A stretch of DNA of 64,000 bases from Oscillospiraceae bacterium. GTDB lineage: Bacteria > Bacillota > Clostridia > Oscillospirales > Ruminococcaceae. The stretch lies in contig JAFVOU010000031.1 in assembly GCA_017505635.1 (NCBI GenBank), positions 1 to 64,000 on the forward strand. The letters run 5' to 3'. Every line of letters begins with the position of its first letter. Within the stretch, counting starts at the first letter, position 1. Below are positions 50,986 to 59,522 of this stretch, in pieces. Made by a program: the position numbers and the translations under genes. Under the pieces are notes generated by a model. It saw only the letters and a list, made by a program, of their open reading frames with translations, was not told where the DNA came from and ran no database searches.

Positions 50986-51747
50986 TTGAGTGCATTTTTA
51001 TCGGTGGATAATATCCATATGATTTACCAGACCCCAAGGGAAGAAACCGTGGCGGTAAAGGATGTAAGCTTTGATGTTGAAAAAGGCGAATTTGTAAGTC
51101 TTGTCGGCCCAAGCGGCTGCGGCAAAAGCACACTGCTTGGCTGTATTGCAGGGCTGCAGCAGGCGCAGAAAGGCAGCATAACCCTTGACGGCAAAGCCAT
51201 AGACAACAACCGCCACAGCATAGGATATATGCTGCAGAGGGATAATCTGCTGCCCTGGCGCAGTGTATGGCGCAATGTTGTTATTGGCCTTGAAATACAG
51301 AAAAAGCTGACAGAAGAAAACACGGAGTATGTAAGCAGCCTGCTTAAAAAATATGATTTGTGGCAGTTCAGAGACAGTTTTCCCAACCGTTTAAGCGGCG
51401 GTATGCGTCAGCGCGTGGCACTTATCCGCACCCTTGCACTTAAACCGCAGCTGCTGTTGCTGGACGAAGCCTTCAGCGCACTTGATTATCAGACAAGGGT
51501 GAATGTAAGCTGTGACGTGTGGGAAATTCTGCGGCGGGAAAACAAAACCCTTGTAATGGTCACCCACGATATTCCCGAGGCTGTATCAATGTCCGACAGG
51601 GTGATTGTGCTGTCAAAGCGGCCTGCCGTGGTGGCAAAAAATGTGGAAATTGATTTTGGTGCAAACCGTCCCAACCCCATACAAGTGCGCAGTCACCCTC
51701 TTTTTCAGCAGTACTTCAACACCATATGGAAGGAGCTGGTACAGTGA
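50986..51747 (+). CDS. ABC importer ATPase (SsuB/TauB/ThiZ type)
   Basis: 253 aa from TTG 50986, chosen for GAAGGTGA 6 nt upstream; the frame is open from 50920. Walker A GPSGCGKSTLLGC (about 40-52), Q-loop YMLQRDNLLPW, signature LSGGMRQRVALIRTLAL and Walker B LLLLDEAFSALD. This is the nitrate/sulfonate/taurine/thiamine-precursor importer subgroup. It overlaps the permease start by 4 bp (GTGA). Confidence 0.92.
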   Translation: MSAFLSVDNIHMIYQTPREETVAVKDVSFDVEKGEFVSLVGPSGCGKSTLLGCIAGLQQAQKGSITLDGKAIDNNRHSIGYMLQRDNLLPWRSVWRNVVIGLEIQKKLTEENTEYVSSLLKKYDLWQFRDSFPNRLSGGMRQRVALIRTLALKPQLLLLDEAFSALDYQTRVNVSCDVWEILRRENKTLVMVTHDIPEAVSMSDRVIVLSKRPAVVAKNVEIDFGANRPNPIQVRSHPLFQQYFNTIWKELVQ

Positions 51748-52550
51748 AAAACAATCTTTCCTACCGCGGGCAGTATCTGCTTGCCGTAAAACGCCGCAGC
51801 CGCAGGGTGCTTTGTGCACAGCTTTCCATTGTTGTGCTGTTTGTGGCAGGCTGGGAGTGGCTTGCCCTTGCAGGCTTTGTGGACCCCTTTATCTTTTCTT
51901 CCCCGTCACGCATTGCAGATATCACTGTAACAATGGCACAAACCGACCTTGCTTATCATATACTTGTAACAGTGCTGGAAACGGTTATCGGCTTTGCCCT
52001 TGGGGTTGTGCTGGGGCTTATTATTGCCACATGGCTGTGGTTCTGCCCCTTTGCAGGCAGTGTGGCGGCACCCTTTCTTGTTGTGCTGCACGCCCTGCCC
52101 AAAATTGCCCTTGGGCCTGTTATTATCGTGTGGGCAGGTGCGGGAATGGGCGCCATAATTGTTATGGCTGTGGCAATTTCCCTTATTGTAACGGTACTGG
52201 AACTTTCGGGCGGATTTGCCTCAACCGACAGTGCCCTGATTGCCACCATAAAAAGCTTTGGTGCCGATAAAAAACAGATTTTTTTAAAGGTTGTGCTGCC
52301 CTGCAATCTTCCTGTGCTGTTCCAGAGTTTAAAGGTCAACATAGGTTTAAGCCTTGTAGGTGTCATCGCAGGGGAATTTCTTGTTTCCAAGGCAGGACTG
52401 GGTTATCTTATCGTCTATGCCGGTCAGGTGTTCCGTATGGATATGGTTATGATGAGTGTTATAATTTTAGGCGTAATAGCATTTGTTATGTACCGGCTGG
52501 TAGGCATAGCCCGCCAAATTGCAGAAAAGAAAATAAATCACGACAACTAA
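51744..52550 (+). CDS. ABC importer permease
   Basis: 268 aa from GTG 51744 with AAGGAG about 8 nt upstream. Six membrane helices and the BPD-type EAA loop (IKSFGADKKQIFLKVVLPCN, about 179-198, then LPVLFQSLKVNIGLSLVGVI). Together with the adjacent ATPase and binding protein it forms a complete importer. Confidence 0.92.
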   Translation: MKNNLSYRGQYLLAVKRRSRRVLCAQLSIVVLFVAGWEWLALAGFVDPFIFSSPSRIADITVTMAQTDLAYHILVTVLETVIGFALGVVLGLIIATWLWFCPFAGSVAAPFLVVLHALPKIALGPVIIVWAGAGMGAIIVMAVAISLIVTVLELSGGFASTDSALIATIKSFGADKKQIFLKVVLPCNLPVLFQSLKVNIGLSLVGVIAGEFLVSKAGLGYLIVYAGQVFRMDMVMMSVIILGVIAFVMYRLVGIARQIAEKKINHDN

Positions 52551-52562
52551 GGAGATTTATCT

Positions 52563-53549
52563 ATGAAAAAACTTATCTGTATTGTTATGGCGGCTGTGGT
52601 TGCTGCTGTGTCAGTTGCCTGCGGCAGCCAGCCGCAGTCGGGCAAGAAACTGGTGCTGAGCGAGGTTACCCACTCCATATTCTATGCACCACAGTATGTG
52701 GCAATCAATGAGGGCTACTTTGCCGAAGAAGGTCTGGAAATTGAACTTGTCAATGCAGGTGGTGCCGACAAGGTTATGACCAGCGTGCTGACAGGTGCGG
52801 CAGACATAGGCCTTGCAGGGGCAGAAGCCTGTGTATATGTTTATCTGCAGGGCAAAGAAGATTACCCAAAAGTTTTTGCACAGCTTACAAGATGTGACGG
52901 CAGTTTTCTTGTAGGCAGAGAAAAGGTGGAAAGCTTTGACTGGCAGTCTCTCAGAGGCAGCACCATTCTGCCGGGGCGCAAAGGCGGCATGCCATATATG
53001 ACCCTGCTGTACGCCCTCAACAAAAACGGCCTTGAGGTTGGCAAGGATGTGTTCTTTAACGATACAATTCAGTTCAACGCCATGACAGGGGCATTTTTAA
53101 GCGGCGAGGGGGATTATGTAACTGTGTTCGAACCATCTGCAACCGACATCGAAATGCAGGAAAAAGGCTTTATTCTGGCCTCTGTTGGCGAGGCAGGGGG
53201 CGAAGTGCCCTACACAACTTACTTTGCAAAACAGGGCTATGATGCCGACACTTTGCAGAAATTCACCAACGCCATAGCAAAGGGCCAGCAGTTTGTGGCA
53301 GAAAAATCCCCTGCGGAAATTGCCGCAGCTATAGCCCCCTCCTTCCCCGAAACCGACCTTGCCGTTATCGAAAAGGTTGTGCAGAACTACAAGGAGATAG
53401 GCGCTTTCAGCCACACACCTGTTATGGAAGAAGCCGCTTTTGACCGCATTATAGACATTGTTAAGAATGCGGGAGAAATACACCCCGATGCAGATGTGCC
53501 ATTTGAAGCGATTATAGACAACAGCTATGCCGAAGCGGCAAAGCAGTAA
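52563..53549 (+). CDS. ABC importer substrate-binding lipoprotein (NMT1/THI5-like)
   Basis: 328 aa. Lipoprotein signal with lipobox ending at C20 (VSVAC). The mature part is an NMT1/THI5-like periplasmic-binding fold: VTHSIFYAPQYVAINEGYFA, EEGLEIELVNAG, TGAADIGLAGAEACVYV and TILPGRKGGMPYMTLLYAL. Family members bind sulfonates, pyrimidine precursors of thiamine or riboflavin-related compounds. No TPP or FMN riboswitch is visible upstream, so the ligand is open. 12 bp behind the permease. Confidence 0.9.
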   Translation: MKKLICIVMAAVVAAVSVACGSQPQSGKKLVLSEVTHSIFYAPQYVAINEGYFAEEGLEIELVNAGGADKVMTSVLTGAADIGLAGAEACVYVYLQGKEDYPKVFAQLTRCDGSFLVGREKVESFDWQSLRGSTILPGRKGGMPYMTLLYALNKNGLEVGKDVFFNDTIQFNAMTGAFLSGEGDYVTVFEPSATDIEMQEKGFILASVGEAGGEVPYTTYFAKQGYDADTLQKFTNAIAKGQQFVAEKSPAEIAAAIAPSFPETDLAVIEKVVQNYKEIGAFSHTPVMEEAAFDRIIDIVKNAGEIHPDADVPFEAIIDNSYAEAAKQ

Positions 53550-53568
53550 CTAAATTTAAACAAAACAA

Positions 53569-53605
53569 AAAGTCATTCTGAAAATTTTCAGAATGACTTT
53601 ATTAT
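53569..53605. terminator. Bidirectional terminator, perfect 32-bp palindrome (GTCATTC family)
   Basis: AAAGTCATTCTGAAAA followed directly by its reverse complement (53569-53584, 53585-53600), T run after. Confidence 0.9.
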
Positions 53606-53634
53606 TTTTATATGGTTTTTCTTAATCTGCACCA

Positions 53635-54120
53635 TCAGAGATTGATTTCGCAGTTGTATATGTTAGGATAGCCTTCGCTGAAATCCATTATGCCGTAGCT
53701 TGGATTGTATGCAGAAGCTGCCTCGGGTTTTACACTGCCCGGACAGAAGATGTAAAGCCCGTCAAGATATTCGTAGTACTGACGGTGGGTGTGACCGTAA
53801 AGTGCAATCTCGGCGCCAAGGTTTATTGCGGTGCGGCGCAGTGCCAGCTTGCTGGTTTTAACATCAAAGCCGTCACCGTGGGTGATAAGCACCCTGTGCC
53901 CTTCAAGGTCCAGTATCTTCATACTTTCGGTTTTGTCAAAAAGGTCGCAGTTGCCCTTTACACAGATAAAATTATGGTCCGGGTATTCCAGCTGTGCACG
54001 CTGTATATCGCTTAACCCGTCACCCAGAAAGATAACGTTTTTTATATCCTTTTCGGTGTCCAGTATACAGTTGAGCTCGGCGTAAAAACCGTGAACGTCG
54101 CTGATTATAAGATATTTCAT
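53635..54120 (-). CDS. YfcE/MJ0936-family metallophosphodiesterase
   Basis: 161 aa. Calcineurin-like motifs: ISDVHGF (about 6-12), FLGDGLSD, VKGNCD, THGDGFDV and YGHTHRQ. The protein hydrolyses phosphodiester model substrates in vitro in relatives; the cellular substrate is unknown. It lies 4 bp downstream of rsmI on the same strand. Confidence 0.9.
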   Translation of the reverse strand: MKYLIISDVHGFYAELNCILDTEKDIKNVIFLGDGLSDIQRAQLEYPDHNFICVKGNCDLFDKTESMKILDLEGHRVLITHGDGFDVKTSKLALRRTAINLGAEIALYGHTHRQYYEYLDGLYIFCPGSVKPEAASAYNPSYGIMDFSEGYPNIYNCEINL

Positions 54121-54124
54121 AGCT

Positions 54125-54967
54125 TTATCCCCTTAAATTCTGTGCTGCCTTATAAACCTCACTTTTGGAAAATGCAGTCTTTACACAGGCAAGCTTTGCG
54201 GCTTCCTTCATCGGAATATTTTCGCTTTCCATAATTTCAATGCATTTGTGTGCAACGTCATCAAGGGTAAGTTCCTTTTCGGCTGTTTCAAAAACACCGC
54301 CTGCAACGATAAGCACAAATTCGCCTTTTGGGCTGTTTTCGGTATAAAAATCCAGTGCTTCCCCCACTGTGGTAAGCCATATCTGTTCGTGAAGCTTTGT
54401 CAGTTCCCTTGCAATTGTCAGGCTGCGGTCTGCACCGAAATATTCTTTAAAATCCTTAAGTGTGTTAAGCAGCTTGTGGGGTGCTTCGTAAAAAATCATT
54501 GTGCGGGTTTCGTTTTTCACCTGTTCCAGATGTTCAAGGCGCTGTTTTTTTGCTGTTGAGAGAAAGCCCTCAAAGCAGAAACGTCCTGTGTTCTGTCCGC
54601 TTACCGACAGTGCAGTGATAACCGCACTTGGCCCTGTGATTGGTATAACACGGATGCCGTTGGCGTGTGCCTGTTTAACCAGAATTTCGCCAGGGTCGCT
54701 GATGCATGGTGTGCCTGCGTCACTGCACACCGCACAGTTTTCCCCTGCAAGAACACGTCCGATTATATATTCGCCCTTGTCCTTGAGGTTGTGTTCGTAA
54801 TAGCTTATCATCGGCTTTTTAATGCCCAGATGATTGAGCAGTTTTACGGTAACACGGGTGTCCTCTGCGGCAATAAAGTCCGCCGCTTCAAAAGCCTCGC
54901 GCATACGAGGAGTCATATCATTAAGGTTGCCTATCGGTGTGGCAACAACGTAAATTACACCTGCCAT
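54125..54967 (-). CDS. rsmI: 16S rRNA (cytidine1402-2'-O)-methyltransferase
   Basis: 280 aa from ATG 54967 (AAAGG upstream). Tetrapyrrole-methylase fold with VATPIGNLNDMTPRMREAFE (about 7-26), AEDTRVTVKLLNHLGI, CSDAGTPCISDPG (about 84-96) and ITGPSAVITALSVSG. It methylates the ribose of C1402 together with RsmH. Operon with the phosphodiesterase gene. Confidence 0.95.
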   Translation of the reverse strand: MAGVIYVVATPIGNLNDMTPRMREAFEAADFIAAEDTRVTVKLLNHLGIKKPMISYYEHNLKDKGEYIIGRVLAGENCAVCSDAGTPCISDPGEILVKQAHANGIRVIPITGPSAVITALSVSGQNTGRFCFEGFLSTAKKQRLEHLEQVKNETRTMIFYEAPHKLLNTLKDFKEYFGADRSLTIARELTKLHEQIWLTTVGEALDFYTENSPKGEFVLIVAGGVFETAEKELTLDDVAHKCIEIMESENIPMKEAAKLACVKTAFSKSEVYKAAQNLRG

Positions 54968-55092
54968 AAAGTACCTTTCTGTCTGCAGACACAATGTCTG
55001 TATTTTTATATTATTACTTTACAATATACCATTATTTCTGTTTTTTTACAACAAAGCAAATCAATAACTGCACAGCAAAATCCGCAAACAAA

Positions 55093-55118
55093 AAATGCTC
55101 TCCGCAAGGAGAGCATTT
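55093..55118 (-). terminator. Ferredoxin gene terminator
   Basis: 11-bp stem AAATGCTCTCC / GGAGAGCATTT, tetraloop, T run on the minus strand. Confidence 0.9.
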
Positions 55119-55131
55119 ATGTATCGATTGA

Positions 55132-55299
55132 TTAAGCTTCGATAGCGCTCATTGGGCAAGAATCTGCACAAGCACCACAGTCGAGGCATGCGCCTTCGTC
55201 GATAACGTACTGGCCGTCGCCTTCAGAGATAGCGCCTACTGGACATGTGTCTGCACATGCGCCGCAAGAGATACAAGCATCTGTAATTTTGTATGCCAT
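55132..55299 (-). CDS. 2[4Fe-4S] ferredoxin
   Basis: 55 aa clostridial ferredoxin with two CxxCxxCxxxCP clusters: CISCGACADTCP (about 9-20) and CLDCGACADSCP (about 38-49). The start is ATG 55299 with GGAGGAA 7 nt upstream. It is a general low-potential electron carrier in anaerobic metabolism. Monocistronic with a strong promoter and a 20-bp palindrome in its leader. Confidence 0.96.
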   Translation of the reverse strand: MAYKITDACISCGACADTCPVGAISEGDGQYVIDEGACLDCGACADSCPMSAIEA

Positions 55300-55315
55300 A
55301 ATTGTTTCCTCCATA

Positions 55316-55335
55316 TTAAAATAACGTTATTTTAA
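55316..55335. promoter_or_regulatory. Perfect 20-bp palindrome in the ferredoxin leader
   Basis: TTAAAATAACGTTATTTTAA, immediately upstream of the ribosome site and downstream of the -10; a neighbouring inverted repeat TTAACC-N8-GGTTAA spans 55332-55351. Confidence 0.65.
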
Positions 55336-55361
55336 CCATTAAGCCGGTTAAAGCTGAACTT

Positions 55362-55390
55362 AATATACCACATAAACAAATTTTTATCAA
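55362..55390 (-). promoter_or_regulatory. Ferredoxin promoter
   Basis: Minus-strand TTGATA (55385-55390), 17-bp spacer, TATATT (55362-55367). Confidence 0.7.
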
Positions 55391-55504
55391 GCCTTTCTGC
55401 ATCTTTTCACTAATTTTTCTTAGGTTAGCTTGCGCTAATCGCATAAGTATGCATATTTATATATTAAATCTGTCAGAAAAACTTAAATATTTTAATCTGC
55501 GTAT

Positions 55505-55532
55505 AAAAAACGGGCAGACCGTATCTGCCCGT
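55505..55532 (-). terminator. Terminator of the darA-holB-ricT operon
   Basis: 9-bp stem ACGGGCAGA / TCTGCCCGT followed on the minus strand by TTTTTTAT. Confidence 0.88.
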
Positions 55533-55545
55533 AAATTTTTTATTT

Positions 55546-56427
55546 TTAATCTTCCAGAGCGCGCAGTTCTTTTTCTGCTGCCTGGTCAGCCGCACTGCCT
55601 TTTTTGTTAGGATGCACACGTTTGAGCACTGTGATTTCCTTGAGGCTGAATTCTTTTGGCAGGCCGTCGCGGTTTTTGTCCAGACGCACTTTAAGCATAC
55701 CTTTAAGCAGGTTTACTTCGGCAACAACACCGTTGCCTTCGCCTGTTTTTACAACACTGCCCACACCCGGTGTGATGCTGTTGAGATATTCGTATGCCGG
55801 CTGTTCGTAGCTTAAACAGCACATAAGTCTGCCGCAGCTGCCGCTGATTTTGCTTGGGTTAAGGCTTAAGCCCTGTTCCTTTGCCATTTTAATGCTTACC
55901 GGTGTAAAGTCGGAAAGGAAACCGCTGCAGCAGAACTGTCTGCCGCACACACCTATGCCGCCCATCATTTTGCTTTCGTCACGCACGCCAATCTGGCGCA
56001 GTTCGATACGGGTACGGAACACCTGTGCAAGCTCCTTTACCAGTTCGCGGAAGTCCACTCTGCCGTCGGCTGTAAAGTAAAACAGCACCTTGCTGCGGTC
56101 AAATGTATATTCAACATCGATAAGTTTCATCTCAAGGCCGTGTTTTGCAATCTTTTCAAGACAGATGTCAAATGCCTTTTTTTCGTCCCTGCGGTTCTGC
56201 TGCATCTTTTCCACATCCTGTGGGGAAGCAATGCGTGTAACCTCTTTGAGAGGACGGATAATCTTGTCCGGGCTTTCCTCGTGCACACCCTGCACACAAA
56301 GACCGCACTCAAGACCGCGGGCTGTGTCCACGATAACATGGTCACCCTTTTTTATATCAAAATCCTTAGGGTCAAAGAAATAAACCTTGCCCCCTGTTTT
56401 AAAACGGATACCTACAACTTTTGTCAT
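55546..56427 (-). CDS. ricT: PSP1-domain protein RicT (YaaT)
   Basis: 293 aa. The PSP1 domain is recognisable by MMGGIGVCGRQFCCSGFLSD, SLNPSKISGSCGRLMCCLSY and the KVLFYFTADGRVDFRELVKE segment; the Cys clusters (CGRQFCC, CGRLMCC) are those that bind Fe-S clusters in the Ric complex with RicA and RicF, which promotes RNase Y processing and sporulation in Bacillus. It is last in the darA-holB-ricT order seen in many Firmicutes. Confidence 0.93.
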   Translation of the reverse strand: MTKVVGIRFKTGGKVYFFDPKDFDIKKGDHVIVDTARGLECGLCVQGVHEESPDKIIRPLKEVTRIASPQDVEKMQQNRRDEKKAFDICLEKIAKHGLEMKLIDVEYTFDRSKVLFYFTADGRVDFRELVKELAQVFRTRIELRQIGVRDESKMMGGIGVCGRQFCCSGFLSDFTPVSIKMAKEQGLSLNPSKISGSCGRLMCCLSYEQPAYEYLNSITPGVGSVVKTGEGNGVVAEVNLLKGMLKVRLDKNRDGLPKEFSLKEITVLKRVHPNKKGSAADQAAEKELRALED

Positions 56428-56555
56428 ATATTCTCCTGCATGAATTTATTTTAACTTACAGTAAATTTTATACTAAAATCAACTTTAAGTATTTTTTTAT
56501 TTGATTTTCATACCGTTCTTCTGCTGCCCAAGGCAGTACCGTCTCACGGCATAAT

Positions 56556-57422
56556 TTATTTTTTAACCGAAATAATAAAGTTCTGCATTACAAGCCCAAG
56601 GTTTGCGTTGCGTTCCATTGCGTTTTTTGCCTCGGTTACGGCATTGAGCACATTTACACTGTTGGGCGAAAGGTTGCTGTCGCACAGATACTCTGTATCC
56701 TTTAAAAAAAGTGTAAAGTCCTCTTTCTTTTTATTGAATGCAAACAGCAGCTTTGCAAGTTCGTACCTGTCGCCGCTCTGTATGCTTTTCTGTGCTGCAA
56801 GGGCTTTTTGCAGAATTTCAAACCTTTTTGGGTTTTCCAGCGCCGCCTTTACCATGCCTATATTGCCGCCGTAAATTTTTATAAGCTCGTCCTTTCCGTC
56901 GCTGTTTACATTGGCAAAATACTCTCTGCATTCTGCCTCTGTGGGCTGCACAAGGCTGTAAGTCTGACAGCGGGAACGTATGGTGGAAAGGATTCTTGAC
57001 GTATCTGTGGTGGTGAGGATATAGGTTATATCGTCCTTTGGTTCCTCAAGGTTTTTAAGCAGGGCATTTGCGGAGGACAGGTTGAAGTTTTCGCAGTTTT
57101 CGATGATAACAACCCTTTTTTCGCCCCCAAGGGAAGAAAAGTTTACATTGTCGTTTATTGCACGGACACTGTCCACCTTTATCTGTCCCGAAGCACCGCT
57201 GCCGCGTACAGTCTGCACCTGCCCGTGGGCATCTTCTTCTATAAGGCGCATACCGTCACGGTCTGCCCCTATTATGTCTGCTGCAAGCAGCTTTGCAAAG
57301 TGGTTTGCACCGCAGCCCTCTTTTGCAAAAATAAGCACAGCATGACTGAGCCTTGAGGATTTTATTTTTTCCTCCAGGCTCAGACGGATATTTTTATTAC
57401 CTGTAAAGCTGTTTATAAACAT
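56556..57422 (-). CDS. holB: DNA polymerase III subunit delta'
   Basis: 288 aa, clamp-loader AAA-like protein. The segments LSHAVLIFAKEGCGANHFAK, KRVVIIENCENFNLSSANAL, LLKNLEEPKDDITYILTTT and ILSTIRSRCQTYSL match delta' subunits. Its ATG shares one base with the darA stop (TAATG), so the pair is coupled. The Walker A region is degenerate (EGCGANHFAK), normal for delta', which does not hydrolyse ATP. Confidence 0.92.
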   Translation of the reverse strand: MFINSFTGNKNIRLSLEEKIKSSRLSHAVLIFAKEGCGANHFAKLLAADIIGADRDGMRLIEEDAHGQVQTVRGSGASGQIKVDSVRAINDNVNFSSLGGEKRVVIIENCENFNLSSANALLKNLEEPKDDITYILTTTDTSRILSTIRSRCQTYSLVQPTEAECREYFANVNSDGKDELIKIYGGNIGMVKAALENPKRFEILQKALAAQKSIQSGDRYELAKLLFAFNKKKEDFTLFLKDTEYLCDSNLSPNSVNVLNAVTEAKNAMERNANLGLVMQNFIISVKK

Positions 57423-57745
57423 TATGCTTTTTCAAATCTGTCAACATCAAGCACAAAGATTGTTGCGCCGCCAACAGTAACTTCCAGCGGGAAGGATGTT
57501 GTAACACCAATGCCGTATGTAGCTGTGGAAGGAACAATTTCTTTTCTCTGTTTTGAGTGTTCCTTGATAATTTCGATTGCGTGGTCAACCTTTTCGTCTT
57601 CTGTACCGATGATAAGGGTAACGTTGCCGCTCATAAGAAAGCCGCCCTGTGTTGCAAGCTTTGTAACGGAATATTTTTCCTTTGTAAGGGAATGGGATAC
57701 TTCCTGAGCATCTTCTTTATTGATAATAGCCAGAATAAGTTTCAT
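57422..57745 (-). CDS. darA: Cyclic-di-AMP receptor DarA (PstA-like)
   Basis: 107 aa PII-like protein (DUF970) with MKLILAIINKEDAQEVSHSL, LATQGGFLMSGNVTLIIGTE and a C-terminal VGGATIFVLDVDRFEK. DarA binds c-di-AMP as a trimer. The start is ATG 57745 with AGGAGGT upstream; the frame is open to 57775. It is the first gene of the operon with holB and ricT. Confidence 0.94.
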   Translation of the reverse strand: MKLILAIINKEDAQEVSHSLTKEKYSVTKLATQGGFLMSGNVTLIIGTEDEKVDHAIEIIKEHSKQRKEIVPSTATYGIGVTTSFPLEVTVGGATIFVLDVDRFEKA

Positions 57746-57843
57746 AAAACTTACCTCCTTTGCTGTAATAGTCATCTTAGGGCACAGACCCTTTGTATTA
57801 TTATATTACCACTTTTATGGCATAATTTCCATAAAAATTTGTG

Positions 57844-59463
57844 TTAATTTGCTGCGAATTCGTCTATGAGATGCTGTTTTATAGGCAGCACTGCACTCTG
57901 TGCCATGGACAGGCATCTCACACCTTTTTCTATGTAAAGCTTTGCACATTCAAAATCTGCTGCACTTTCGCCGCACACGCTTACCTTGATATCGTATTCC
58001 AGTGCATTCTGCACAACCATCTCCACCAGTTTGACAACTGCAGGGTGGTGCGGGGCAAAGTATCTTGCCGCATTTGTGTTAAGCCTGTCGGTTGCCATAA
58101 CATACTGTGTAAGGTCATTGGTGCCTATGGAGAAGAATGTAACATACTTTGCCAGCACATCACTCATCAGTGCTGCCGCAGGAGTTTCTATCATAATGCC
58201 CCAGTTTATGCGGTCGCGGGCTATTATGCCCTCTGCCAGCAGACGTTCTTTAACATTTTCCACCATTGTAAAATAGTCGGTTACGTCACTTTCCACCGTT
58301 ACCATAGGCAACATTACATTCACCCTGCCGCAGCGGTCTGCCGCAACAAGCAAAGCCTCTATCTGTGTTTCAAAAATTTCTTTCTGTGTATACATCAGAC
58401 GCACACCGCGCATACCCAGCGCAGGGTTAGGTTCTTTTTCCAGCTGCAGGCGTTCCAGCGGTTTGTCTGCGCCGATGTCAAAGGTGCGTATTGTAATCTC
58501 CCTGCCGCCTGCCGCACGGATACATTCGCTGTAAAAGCGTATCTGACTTGCAAGGGACAAATCGTACACCGTGCTCATAAACAGAATTTCACTGCGCACA
58601 AGACCTATGCCCTGTGCCCCGTTGTTGACTGCAAACACAATGTCCTTAGGGTCGTTGCAGTTGGCAAATATCTGTATTTCTTCACCGTTTGGTGCATAAA
58701 GCTTTGTTTCCTTAACCTTGTTAAGCATCACGCTGTCCCGCTGGCCAAGCTTCATTCTGTGACGGAACAAAGCTACTGTTGCATCGTTAGGCACCACAAA
58801 AATTTCGCCTGTGTAGCCGTCCAGTGCAACCATGCGGGAATCGTTGAGCGGATTTAAAATTTCGCTGTCCACACCGCATACCGACGGAATGCCCATTGTG
58901 CGGGCAATGATGTTTGCGTGGTCGTGATAGGAACCGCCTGCCGTGATAAAGCCCATAACATACTGACGGTCGATGGAGGCAAGGTCGCTTGGCAGAATTT
59001 CGTCCGCCACCACAACGCAGGGTTCGGTAAGTTTAAAACGTTCGCGGCTTTTGCCGTCCAGAATATCTATAACCCTTGTAAGTGCATCGCGGATATCGCT
59101 GGTGCGCATGGAAAGGTAGCCGTCATTTATCGCCTTGATTCTTGCACAGTAATCTTCCATTGCAATTTCAACAGAGTGTGCCGCACCGTATTTTTCTTCT
59201 ATCTTCTGATAAATCATATTTTTCAGGCCGTTGTCATCCAGCATCATAACCTGAAAATTAAGTATATCCGCGTGTTCACCCTGGGTGTTTTCCATAAGGG
59301 TTTTAATCTCGTCCTTGGCAAGTATCAGCGCAGCATCAAACAGGGCTTTTTCACGGTGCGGTGCAAGAACCACACGTTTGAAGCCCGCTATACGCCGGTT
59401 TACTATTTTGATTTTTGCCAGATTGAGACCGCCCGAAGCGGGAGTACCTACAAACTTAACCAT
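57844..59463 (-). CDS. ptsI: Phosphoenolpyruvate-protein phosphotransferase (PTS enzyme I), divergent
   Basis: 539 aa, some 30 residues shorter than typical EI. The PEP-binding barrel is conserved: QGIGLVRSEILFM, TIRTFDIGADKPLERLQLEK, PALGMRGVRLMY, IMIETPAAALMSDVLAKYVT, FFSIGTNDLTQYVMATDRLN and VCGESAAD with the active-site Cys. The phospho-His loop reads GGSYHDHANIIAR instead of GGRTSHAAIMAR, one residue longer with an extra His. No HPr gene is adjacent. It may serve the sugar PTS or a specialised chain. It follows the patatin gene by 59 bp. Confidence 0.85.
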   Translation of the reverse strand: MVKFVGTPASGGLNLAKIKIVNRRIAGFKRVVLAPHREKALFDAALILAKDEIKTLMENTQGEHADILNFQVMMLDDNGLKNMIYQKIEEKYGAAHSVEIAMEDYCARIKAINDGYLSMRTSDIRDALTRVIDILDGKSRERFKLTEPCVVVADEILPSDLASIDRQYVMGFITAGGSYHDHANIIARTMGIPSVCGVDSEILNPLNDSRMVALDGYTGEIFVVPNDATVALFRHRMKLGQRDSVMLNKVKETKLYAPNGEEIQIFANCNDPKDIVFAVNNGAQGIGLVRSEILFMSTVYDLSLASQIRFYSECIRAAGGREITIRTFDIGADKPLERLQLEKEPNPALGMRGVRLMYTQKEIFETQIEALLVAADRCGRVNVMLPMVTVESDVTDYFTMVENVKERLLAEGIIARDRINWGIMIETPAAALMSDVLAKYVTFFSIGTNDLTQYVMATDRLNTNAARYFAPHHPAVVKLVEMVVQNALEYDIKVSVCGESAADFECAKLYIEKGVRCLSMAQSAVLPIKQHLIDEFAAN

Positions 59464-59522
59464 CTGTACCTCCGTTTGTTTTGTTTTTCCTTTGGCGCAG
59501 GCTGTGTGCCTTTGCCGCAGAT

